From the NCBI GenBank assembly GCA_020137815.1, contig CM035355.1, forward strand, positions 4,925,003 to 4,989,002: 64,000 bases of DNA, written 5' to 3'. How positions within the stretch are numbered: the first letter of the stretch is position 1; each line of letters begins with the position of its first letter. The translations under genes and the position numbers were made by a program. The notes beneath the pieces are model-generated. The model saw nothing but the letters and a program-made list of their open reading frames with translations. It had not been told where the DNA came from and ran no database searches. The DNA is from Hormiphora californensis. Taxonomy: Eukaryota > Ctenophora > Tentaculata > Cydippida > Pleurobrachiidae. Shown here piece by piece: positions 55,553 to 64,000 of the stretch.

Positions 55553-56789
55553 CCAACCACGTCTCTCGCCGGAAAACTATGTCCCACTCTCTATGTAATT
55601 TTATACCCATTCCAAAGGTAGATCATTGGTACTGTACGATAGTCCTTCTCCAGATCTATTATAATCTCACAGTTCTCTATTTTCCAAACTTCTCTCACTG
55701 GGGTGCTCCTGTACGGATGGGTAATGTCATTACCAAGCTAGATGTCAGATATGTTTACTGTTTCGTTAGAATATTTGTCGACGGATTCCTGTATTGCCAA
55801 GTTTTTATTCTAGAGCATTATAGGATGTATATATGTCAAGTTCCAATGTTCACGCCATGCTGGCACTATCAGGTTTTCTAGTTTTAAGGATAGAGGGTTG
55901 AGCTAGGTTTAGCTTGTTATCCTCTAACCCTCCTTTACACGAGGGTTGAGCTAGGTTTAGCAACTTCTCCCCATTGGTGTCTCTGTCTACATGGTGTACA
56001 TTTTCCCTGTTTTGTTTCAACCACTCTAGACAATATGGGGGGGGGGGGGTAATATTTCCCTGCGGTTCTACGTGTATAGGGTCCTACGTGTATAGGGTCT
56101 CTATATTTGAAATAGAATTCCAGCAATAGGCACAAGTTAAAGCAGTAATTATAAGGCAGTTAGTTCTCTATGTTTTACCCATATTTAGCATAACCAAGTT
56201 ATCCCGATCGTAAGTGTACCAGCCGCTGTATTTATTTGAGAACTGATCGTGATGTATCGTTTCCATTACCAGCTACCATTATTAGATTACCAATTTGCTC
56301 ATTCATTATTATCTTCTCCGGCGACTTGTTTGGGTAAATAAAATGTGATTCCCATCTTATCGACGTCGACAAATAAGAGTGATTCCTCTGATTCCTGCTT
56401 ACATTGTCGGTGCGGAATGCCCCATATCACACTTTTTTGAATGGGCTGATCGCCGGTGTCTCGCCACCTCTAGAGACTTGTTGAGTTGCCAGGGGGACAA
56501 TGGAAGGGATAATGGGGAGGGGGATAATGGGAGATTGCTGCACTGTTTTACAGTCGGGATGAGGAGGGGGGGGGGATGGAGGAAAATCACATTACCAGTA
56601 TCGGATGTGATTTATTGAGGGATGGGATTATATTGCTGCGGTGGCGACAACAAAATTCTTTCCATCTTTTCTATGCCTTCTTTAAATAAATGTTTGACCG
56701 CTTTGTTTGTGTGAACTTTTAGATCTATATATATAAAAACTAAACTGCTTCTAAACTGCTTCTAAACTGTTATTACTATTGCGTATAGA
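54896..56789. other. Intergenic region upstream of SLC51A-like gene
   Basis: It holds a (CT)n array at 55441-55549 and a G-run near 56036. Two open frames (55579-55881 and 56379-56618) show no recognisable domain. Confidence 0.55.
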
Positions 56790-59640
56790 ATGGGTGGCTA
56801 CGAATTAGGAGGGAAATCTTATGTCCGGGTTAGTATAATTAATCTAAGCATTAAAAGTAATATCAAGATCAAGTTGTGCTCGGTGGTACTCAAGTCCTTC
56901 ACCCAAATGCGTGGAGCAATGTACTGCAAAAATCACCCACGTGCACTTCTAACCCCCCAGCGGTGGCAAATCCCAAAACTGGGAAGCCTCTCATGGTCAA
57001 CCTGAGAGCCTCTAAACAGGGCTCCAAACAGTACCAACCGCTCTAACCAACCAACCAAGATCAAGTTGTTAATTCTGTTACTCCCCCCACTCAGGATCCT
57101 GACTGTGCAGCGTATTTTGATGGAAACCCAACTACCAAAGATCTTATGGAATGTGAGTGCAAGCACCTTTACAAAACAATTAGGTTGCTATCAAATAGTT
57201 GTATAACTCCGTATATATTATAGTAGAGTTTGCGATGTACAGTCAGTGCCTGACAAAAGAAATCAAAGTTGGGAAATCAAATAGAGCAAGTAGTATAGAG
57301 ACGGAGAAAACAATTCTACCCGAATAATCTAATGCAGCCTCGTAACGGCCAAATTTAATGCTCTGAGTAAATCTGACGCCGTATATAACTCGATATTCCG
57401 TCTCTTTAATTTTCTGTACTACATTTCTTTACTGTATAATCAGCTCCCGGATTGCTCAAATTACAAATTTAATTATTTGCCCATCTCTTTGATTAGTTAA
57501 GTTCATTTCCTACATATCTCTCCGATTAGTAAAATTTCTCTTCTAACCTAACTCTCCGATTAGTAAAATTTATCTTCTAACCTAACTCTCCGATTAGTAA
57601 TAATGTATTTCTAACCGTTCCCTCACTTTAGATCAGCCACCAGAGTACATGCCGCTATTCATCATAGCGTTATCGCTACTTGGAGCAACTCTGGCATTCT
57701 CATTCCGAATAATGAAGAGGCAAATACCCTACCTTGAGGGCAATACATTTCTTCCTGCTTTCCGGTCCCTTTGTCTCATCGCAGTTGGTGGGGTAAGTAA
57801 TCATGAACTGCATCCAGCATGCGTCAGACCCGTTCAGAAAGGATCGCTTGACAGATCAGAAGATTATACAAAACATATGACAACTGGAATGAACAACTTA
57901 TCTAACAACCCAATGTTATTTTCTGGGATGAACAACTTATCTAACAACCCGGATAGAAACAATCATTTAGAGTTTGGGTTACTATAACAACCCAATGTTC
58001 AGATGTTTGCTCTGTTGTCGGTTGTGGGAATGGTCTCCCTTCGTTCCTACAAGTTCCTACACTTCCTTGTTGTCGCGTACGTTTCATACAGAGAATTTCA
58101 ATTTACAGCTTATATTTGTTTCACAAACCGTCAACTAGTTTCCAACTTAAGCCGAGAATTGATCCCCCTCCATTCTCGAATACAAACTCACCCTCTTACA
58201 AACTCACTATACATCTCCACACCCTAGGTACGAATCAGGGTGTATAATATTCTTCTACGAGAACATGGTGTCTCACCTGGATGCCCATGATTTCTGGAGC
58301 TCCCATAACAAGATTAGTCTCCAGAGAGGTCCATGTTGCTGCTTCCCATGTTGTGTGTGCCTGGCAAAACCTGTAAAGGGCAACAAGTAAGTGTAACACG
58401 GTTCGGGGTGTTTTGCTTTAGAAGCCCTGAAATGTATAATTTTAGACAATAATCACTAATCAGTCCATTTCACTGGGTCACAGCACAATCCACTAAAACC
58501 CACATTTTCCAGGAAATTACTAACCCGGTTTCGCAAGTTAATCCTTGGTGTCATTGCTGCTCAGCTGTTAGTAGAGTTACTCCGGGTTATCGCAACTAAC
58601 GAGTGCCAGTTTGATGCCACCCACCCCCGAACTATTATAACGGATGTGTTTATGGGTGTTCTCTTTCTGTTCGCAATGTGGCCACTCATGATCGTCTACA
58701 GAGCAGGTAAAAGTAGTCTTATTATTATTATAGTCCCGGTTAAATTATATAGTCAGCCAGCGATGTGATATTGTAATGATCATTTGAGTCGCCTGATACA
58801 GTCGGACCCCGATTTACCGGGCCCCGATATACCGGGCACTCCGATTTACCGGGCAAAACGCTTTCCCCCGAGCATCCCGGTAAATCGGGGCCCGACTGTA
58901 TTAGGATTTGGGTCCGTACAGTACAAACGATTCAAATCATCATTGATTTTAACACCAACTCCTCTCTTTTTCAGGACCTGACATTATGGGTCAATACAGT
59001 TACACAGCCAAGTTCCTGTGTTTCAAGGCCATCATCTTCTCTTCCAAGATTATTGGAACAATCCTTACAAAGACACTGGTGAATAACATCCCAGATTTTG
59101 TGACTGAGGTCTCTGGAGATGATATGGTTGTTCTAAAGGCCCGATACAGAATCCACTGTAAGTTTACCCACGTCTCAGCGAGAATATATCTGATTCTGTC
59201 ATCTATTATAATTCTATTTTCGATCGCTTGTTACGTGAAGTAGGGACAGAATCAGATGCTTCCTTTGGCATTCTAAATATTCTATAGATCAAAAAGTCCA
59301 CTTGATAGCAGTATACTTTTGATCCAGCGTGTAACCGGGTACTTTTTGTAAGTTGGTCCCTATTAATTTTCCTATGTTCAGTGTGGATTAATTAATTACA
59401 TTTCCTAATCCCTCTGTTCAGTGTGGATTAATTAAATTTCCTAATCCCTCAGTGTGGATAAGTTTTGTCACAGTGTTCATGGCGACCCTAATAATGATCC
59501 CCACCGATCGGGTCTACAAGGAACAGGATTACAAGGTCTACCAGATACTTCCCAGCAAGGAACACACGCCTGAGATTCTCAGTGAGAAGGAGACTGTTAT
59601 TTCTCAAGATCAAATAAATGTGTTGACTGTTGAGGCGTGA
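56790..59640 (+). CDS. SLC51A: SLC51A/OST-alpha-like organic solute transporter subunit
   Basis: Exons 56790-56828, 57095-57152, 57632-57792, 58003-58076, 58228-58386, 58513-58706, 58975-59157, 59453-59640; 351 residues (human OST-alpha is about 340) and every phase matches. Several transmembrane helices are visible (MPLFIIALSLLGATLAFSF, ILGVIAAQLLVELLRVIA, TDVFMGVLFLFAMWPLMIVY). A Cys-rich cytosolic loop, GPCCCFPCCVCLAKP at residues 146-158, is a hallmark of this family and the likely acylation site. The family (also TMEM184-like) moves bile acids and steroids across basolateral membranes with an OST-beta partner in vertebrates; whether that partner exists here is unknown. The first exon (MGGYELGGKSYVR) rests on its GTTAGT donor and phase only. 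Confidence 0.88.
57495..57631 (+). repeat. Tandem branch-site repeats in SLC51A intron 2
   Basis: About three ~41-bp units containing CTAACCTAACTCTCCGATTA and GTAAAATTT precede the acceptor CCCTCACTTTAG. Each unit brings fresh CTAAC motifs, the likely branch site in this genome. Confidence 0.8.
58799..58898. mobile_element. 100-bp pogo-like MITE in SLC51A intron 6
   Basis: Ends CAGTCGGACCCCGATTTA and complement, flanked by TA at 58797-58798 and 58899-58900. Internal GATTTACCGGGC-like repeats occur three times in the left half. Confidence 0.88.
59370..59460 (+). repeat. Triplicated splice acceptor and exon start, SLC51A exon 8
   Basis: Three copies of CAGTGTGGAT occur with TTTCCTAATCCCTC between them. 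The last, CCCTCAG|TGTGGATAAG at 59453, is the only one that opens the family reading frame; the others continue TAATTAA. Confidence 0.85.
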
Positions 59641-59824
59641 GAAACTGAGTTGTTTGAATTGGAATATTTTAGTTTTTTAACTTTTGATAGATCAGGGGTA
59701 TATGAATATCATATGAATATCATATGAATATCATGTGAAAGAAGATGATTTGAACTTGGATGATGGTGCTGCAGCATGCTGCTACAGACTAGATGGCTAC
59801 TGTAAATTTTAACTGTTAAATCAG

Positions 59825-59877
59825 CTGTCAGAGCATTGGCCTGACCTTATTCTGTGGTCAGAGCATTGGCCTGACAG
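59825..59877. repeat. Family B half-elements in direct repeat
   Basis: CTGTCAGAGCATTGGCCTGA and GTCAGAGCATTGGCCTGAC lie in the same orientation 32 bp apart, unlike the inverted copies elsewhere. Confidence 0.8.
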
Positions 59878-60215
59878 TATGTGAATGTCACTGTCAGCGA
59901 CATAACAAAAACATTGTCAGTGTCACTTTTAACTGTAATTATCATTTATTGGTTTTAGTTTAAACTCTTTAAATGCTGTATATCTTTGCCTACCACTACC
60001 AGATGGGGAGAGAGGTTCAGGCAGGGTTGTCGTGTGACTGAATTCTCTTAAGAAAAGAGAATTGCTACGCTATTTTAATAACATAACGGAACGCGCGACT
60101 TACTTACAAGTTGTGCGCCGCGGCCGACGCGACGCGCACAAAAAGTAAATTTCGAAATATTTCGTTTACACGACCCATCTTTTTTCACTGAAATTTTTGA
60201 AAAGCGCTGCCTATA

Positions 60216-60436
60216 AAGTCGGATTTTTTGAAACTGTCACCCCCCTGAAATAACAAATTTGTCATATCTCCGGTTCCTGATAAGATAAAGACTTGAAATT
60301 TGGAGGTTCAGAAGAACTTAGCAAGATCTTTATAACCTCCAAATTTCAAGTCTCTATCTCATCAGGAACCGGACTTATGGTCATTTAAAGAAATTTGAAA
60401 ACTCAGGGGGGGTGACAGTTTCAAAAAATCCGACTT
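60216..60436. mobile_element. MITE with AAGTCGGATTTT ends and TA duplication
   Basis: Ends AAGTCGGATTTTTTGAAACT continue into GTCACCCCCC, with TA at 60214-60215 and 60437-60438. The core has inverted modules CTCCGGTTCCTGATAAGATA and AAATTTGGAGGTT. The first module is shared with the 53847 palindrome. Confidence 0.85.
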
Positions 60437-60440
60437 TACT

Positions 60441-60585
60441 CCATTTTTTTTTCAACTGTTCACCCCCCAAAGTCGTGCGCGGAATTGTTTTGCGCGTTTA
60501 TCACATGTTAACGTATAGCGCGCGCCACCCAAATTCTAATTTTTATTAAATTTCAGTTTTTGGGTGAACAGTTGAAAAAAAATGG
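60441..60585. repeat. Inverted repeat next to the MITE
   Basis: CCATTTTTTTTTCAACTGTT then CACCC pair with GGGTGAACAGTTG then AAAAAAAATGG across a GC-rich centre. It could be a degraded relative or part of a larger compound insertion. Confidence 0.7.
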
Positions 60586-60739
60586 ACTTTATCGGGGGCC
60601 AGCAACGTTTGCCAACTGAAATTTTATTTTTTCACATTTCTTCTTTTTAGTTTTTAGAAGTTTTTGGTTGCTGTATCAACTGTTTTAAGTCTCTAATTTG
60701 TTACAATCGTCCATCTTACCGATATAGATTTCGCCAAGG

Positions 60740-61228
60740 ATGATTTTTAGTCTGTTGTTATTGGTTTCCGTTTCGGGTGTCATGGCAACGAAACTGGAAT
60801 GTACACGGAGGAGCAGCATCGCCCCGTGCGGCAGTGAGAGCTACTCTGTGATGTGCGATTTCAGCTATCAAACGTGCAAATATGATATCAAATACAAGCC
60901 TTACTGCGCAGAGCGTGAGAAAACCGACCCTCTGATGTGCTACGAAACCGAGTCCACCTCCTGCTCCTGTAACCACGATGAAAAGGGATACCCATCCTGC
61001 TCTTGCACTGAGAAGAGCAAGCTGTTGAGAATTAAGATTTTCACATATCTGGGAGTAGCGCTGGGAGCCACAGCATCTGTTGCCGCCATCGTTTTTCTTG
61101 TCATGAAGGTCAGGGCCAGGCTGAGGAAGATGCAACAAAAGAGAGAAGAGGAGGAAGAGAAGAATCCCCAACCTCCCTCCTATCAGGACGCTCTTAAACT
61201 CGCCGGCGAGAAAGACCTTGAGAAGTAA
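60740..61228 (+). CDS. Type I membrane protein with Cys-rich ectodomain and PPxY tail
   Basis: 162 residues in one exon; I do not recognise a named family. A signal peptide (MIFSLLLLVSVSGVMA) leads to a Cys-rich ectodomain of about 75 residues with paired spacing (CSCNHDEKGYPSCSC). One transmembrane helix follows (about 103-125, GVALGATASVAAIVFLVM), then a basic and Glu-rich stretch (RKMQQKREEEEE) and a tail with PPSY at about 145-148. PPxY motifs bind WW domains of NEDD4/SMURF-type ligases, so the tail may recruit such a ligase (inference). The next gene encodes a protein with the same overall plan, suggesting a divergent pair. Confidence 0.8.
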   Translation: MIFSLLLLVSVSGVMATKLECTRRSSIAPCGSESYSVMCDFSYQTCKYDIKYKPYCAEREKTDPLMCYETESTSCSCNHDEKGYPSCSCTEKSKLLRIKIFTYLGVALGATASVAAIVFLVMKVRARLRKMQQKREEEEEKNPQPPSYQDALKLAGEKDLEK

Positions 61229-61435
61229 ATTTAGAGAGAAAATACCAAGACTTGTGCTGGATTGGGTGGCTTATTTCAACTGCTGCATTCAGATTTTTTA
61301 AATTGCTGTTTTCTATTCCATTTAAAAGTTTATTATATATTTTATGTTTTCTGTTATTTTAGTTGACTGAAATGTGTCTTTAATTTTAGTCCGAATCCAC
61401 AAAATGTTAACATATATTTCTCTCTCCCTGTAGCA

Positions 61436-62248
61436 ATGAAATTACTACCACCCTTGGTCTTTGGATTGCTCACTTTCACTGGAAGCGTGTTGGGTGGCTT
61501 TAAATGCTATAACAACAAATGTAAAAACTATGATGGCACCTACATCTACTGTGATCAGCAGTACAACTACTGCGACAAAGGGGACTACTGGAATCAAGAC
61601 GCTGCATGTAGTACAAACTATTGGGATGGAGTCCAGCACTACGTGTGGTGCTACGATTCGGACGCAACCTGTACCCGAGATTACTACGACGGTGAACCCA
61701 GTTGCGTATCTCCGACTCCAACTGAATCTCCAACAGCTGACTATTCTGATGATAGTTTTGTCTACGGTGGCCTCTTCCTCGTCTTGGTAATTGGAGGTGC
61801 TGTTGTTGTCATATCGGTGTGTTGCGGTTGTTGCATCTGTTACTGTTCAAAGAGTTGCTGTTTCAGATCGCAACATCGGGGCAGGGTGATCAACCGAAAC
61901 ACAAATAACGTCCAGATGGTAACTACACAGCACGGCACTACGACCACTACCATTCAGCAACCAGTTTACCCTCCTGGCCAGTATCCTCCTCCACCAGCGC
62001 AGGGACAGTATCCTCCCGGGCAGTATCCTCCTCCAGCACAGTACCCGCCCCATCAGGGGCAGGCATATCCCCCACCTGGATCGCACAGTCCCTATCCACC
62101 ACCAGCTGCTTACCCACCCCAACAAGGATATCCACCACAGCAGCCCCAGGCGGCGTATCCACCAAGCCAGGTCAACTACCCGCAACAACCCCCAGCATAC
62201 GATGATATACCGAACCAGCCTGCCGAGAATCCATACTACAAATCCTAG
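61436..62248 (+). CDS. Type I membrane protein with Cys/Tyr-rich ectodomain and Pro-rich PPxY tail
   Basis: 270 residues in one coding exon. A signal peptide (MKLLPPLVFGLLTFTGSVLG) precedes a Cys/Tyr-rich domain (KCYNNKCKNYDGTYIYCDQQ and on) with about ten Cys up to residue 90. A transmembrane helix lies at about 109-131, followed by a cytosolic Cys cluster (CCGCCICYCSKSCCF), probably acylated. The tail has repeated YPPGQYPPP-like units and PPAY at 252-255. The plan resembles Shisa/WBP1/VOPP1-type adaptors, but I see no certain orthology. CTCCCTGTAG two bases before the ATG looks like a 5'-UTR acceptor. Low-complexity Pro/Gln text may inflate similarity searches. Confidence 0.82.
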   Translation: MKLLPPLVFGLLTFTGSVLGGFKCYNNKCKNYDGTYIYCDQQYNYCDKGDYWNQDAACSTNYWDGVQHYVWCYDSDATCTRDYYDGEPSCVSPTPTESPTADYSDDSFVYGGLFLVLVIGGAVVVISVCCGCCICYCSKSCCFRSQHRGRVINRNTNNVQMVTTQHGTTTTTIQQPVYPPGQYPPPPAQGQYPPGQYPPPAQYPPHQGQAYPPPGSHSPYPPPAAYPPQQGYPPQQPQAAYPPSQVNYPQQPPAYDDIPNQPAENPYYKS

Positions 62249-63108
62249 ACATGATCCCCTCACGATTAGACTTTTGTTTTAGCCCTCTCCGGATAGGATA
62301 GAGAAGGTCGAACAAGATAATACTTTGTAAATAAGACTATGAAAGTAGATAGAAGTATTGATGATTTACTTTCTTTTTTAGATCAGACACTTTTCAAAAC
62401 TCAGCAAAGACACACTTTTTTTTATAAATGTTACCAAAATAGGGTAGAGTGAAGTTTTGCACTTTTCAGTTTATAATACTGTGTGTTAAATTAACTCTTG
62501 TAGAGAAAATGCCTCCATCATTTTTATATCTCTTCCTACCCACCTCTCACAACCTAAGTTGCTGTTGTATGTGGCCACTTCGATCTTTTGGCCACAAGGT
62601 GACAACGCATGTAATTGAGTTTAATTAATGTAGCAGGGGATGAGCGTGAATAGGGTATAACCACTATAACACCTCTCGGCAGGTCGGTAGAACTGCGACA
62701 GCAGTTGAGGCAAGTCAATTTAGGACAGGGCGAATCGGCAGTCGGATTTAGGGCAGGTCAATTTAGGGCAGGTCTGAATACTAAGCATGTGAATGTGATT
62801 CGGGGTCCGGGGGAGCTTATTAGAAACAGAACTCTCATATCTCGCTCCCTGGTCACCTCTTTCTCAGATCACGCGGTCCACGCCAGCCTAGGCTGACGTG
62901 GCAGCTGCTCCTCTCGGCACGTCGCACAATCCCCTGTACGCGGCTTCTCGCTATTCCTACTCATCTAAAACATTGACCCAAATTCTTCTGATTTATGCAA
63001 CTCTGGTGCATGGTATCTAAGATCATGAGCCAGAGTTGTATGTAACCCACCTTGATTCTCTAGTCTCTCATTCCCTACTTTTGATTCGACAATCCTTTGT
63101 TATTACAG
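62249..63108. other. Interval between PPxY gene and PIG-B exons
   Basis: No confident exon is seen. Repeated CAATTTAGGGCAGGT-like text at about 62715-62785 resembles decayed pogo-like MITE arms. The missing N-terminal exons of PIG-B were sought here and not found. Confidence 0.55.
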
Positions 63109-64000
63109 GTACAGTGATGTTGTGACCTTCCCCTCTGTGATTCTCGCTGCACTGAGCGTGGCGATTAGACCAACTATGGTTATATTCTGGGGCGTCCTGG
63201 GTATGTTTGCTTGTTTGTATATTTATTTGCTTGTTATTAGCATTCAAGAAGCGAGGGGGGTTCACATGGTTTACCATACCCCCCCCCCCCAGCGAGAGAT
63301 TTTATTCGTTACTCAAATTGACCTTTTCTATACCATAGAAAAGGTTATGAATATGTTACTGTGCACTACAGTTCTATAGACTATAGAACTGTAGTGCACA
63401 GTAACATATTCATATGATCAACTGTTGATCATATGAATATATTTAACTTATGTAGATTTCAATCCACTGAGTAGATCGCATTTACCGTCACGTCCTTTGT
63501 TTTTCTATATTTAGTCTAATCTATATTTATCATATGCAACACACTGAGTTAGCTTGTTCTCAAAGGGGCGAGCAAGGCAAGAGTTCAATAAGAGACTTGT
63601 AGAATCTCTCTGGACAATTGATATATATCACCGGTAACTACCCCTCCCTTTCAGGACTCCACTACCTATACTCAGCACCAGAACAAAGACTCCCAGCCCT
63701 CGCCAAAGGTGTCCTAGTGGGACTCCCAACCCTTGCACTGACCCTCCTTCTGGACTACGTGTTCTATGGACGACTAGTGGTAGTGTTCTGGAACTTCCTC
63801 TCATTCAACATGGCGGGTAGCGCGGTATACGGTGCCCACCCCTGGCACTGGTATATCACCCAGGGGGTTCCAGCAATAGCAGGAACACATGCGATACTAG
63901 TTGCTGTGTGCTTCCTAGCACGGCGGGACTATCCAAGACAATTCTTATTGGTTGCCATGGTAACCGTGTTGTTCTTCTCCTGTGTAGCTCACAAGGAGTT
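63109..64000 (+). CDS. PIGB: PIG-B, GPI alpha-1,2-mannosyltransferase III (partial both ends)
   Basis: Exons 63109-63200 and 63655 to the window edge, in phase across the junction (Gly codon G|GA). Visible text is family-specific: SVILAALSVAIRPTMVIFWG matches the IRPTA-type helix, LDYVFYGRLVVVFWNFLSFN the lumenal loop, and GAHPWHWYITQGVPAIAGTH the highly conserved HPWHWY segment. The last residues AHKEF lead into the usual HKE-RF motif beyond the edge. The enzyme adds the third mannose to the GPI anchor precursor in the ER membrane, from dolichol-phosphate-mannose. Roughly 170 N-terminal residues are missing upstream; their exons are not in the 860 bp before 63109, so they may lie beyond the two PPxY genes. 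The intron holds three perfect palindromes. Confidence 0.9.
63321..63440. repeat. Three consecutive perfect palindromes in PIG-B intron
   Basis: 63321-63345 (11-bp arms, ACCTTTTCTAT, 3-nt centre), 63346-63414 (34-bp arms starting TATGAATATGTTACTGTGCA, 1-nt centre) and 63406-63440 (17-bp arms starting ATATTCATATGATC, 1-nt centre). The second and third overlap. Confidence 0.95.

Larger units (their letters stand above)
59641..60739. other. Intergenic region rich in hairpins
   Basis: It holds ATATGAATATC repeats near 59698-59735, a family B hairpin at 59825-59877, a MITE at 60216-60436 and another inverted repeat at 60441-60585. No exon is seen. Confidence 0.6.

Overview
The window looks like nuclear DNA of an invertebrate animal. 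Its genes have spliceosomal introns (GTAAGT or GTTAGT-type donors, CTAAC-like branch sites). They include a SMURF-type WW-HECT ubiquitin ligase, TFAM, RACK1, METTL23, an SLC51A-like transporter, PIG-B and a single-exon class A GPCR. The mix, together with a two-thioredoxin plus ERp29C disulfide isomerase and an isopenicillin-N-synthase-like oxygenase, would suit an early-branching animal such as a cnidarian or sponge. That placement is an inference; nothing here fixes the species.

Layout. 1-7 kb: gene-poor, with long (CT)n arrays and a truncated non-LTR reverse transcriptase enclosed by ~0.4-0.5 kb inverted repeats. 7.0-11.9 kb (+): SMURF-like E3 ligase, N-terminal exons not found. 12-18.7 kb: short GC-rich hairpins, then two abutting ~2.3 kb palindromes. 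18.9-42.0 kb (-): one disulfide isomerase gene of nine exons spread over 23 kb. Its introns hold several MITEs with recognisable target duplications, a 4.6 kb inverted satellite element, and a GPCR gene nested on the opposite strand. 43.5-49.7 kb (+): a compact row of TFAM, OXLD1-like, RACK1 and METTL23-like genes. 50.2-52.4 kb (-): a 2OG-Fe(II) oxygenase. 56.8-59.6 kb (+): an SLC51A-like transporter. 60.7-62.2 kb (+): two small type I membrane proteins with PPxY tails. 63.1-64 kb (+): the 3' part of PIG-B, running off the window.

Exon joins were set by hand, requiring GT-AG sites, matching codon phase and continuity with the known family. For the isomerase, RACK1, METTL23, SLC51A and oxygenase genes every junction is in phase.

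The most unusual signal is repeated tandem duplication of 3' splice-site regions. The extreme case is 20 copies of the acceptor plus the start of the active-site exon in the isomerase gene. Smaller versions sit before exons of the oxygenase, the transporter and the ligase. The second theme is an exceptional density of palindromic, non-autonomous mobile DNA, much of it nested, with interpretable insertion order.
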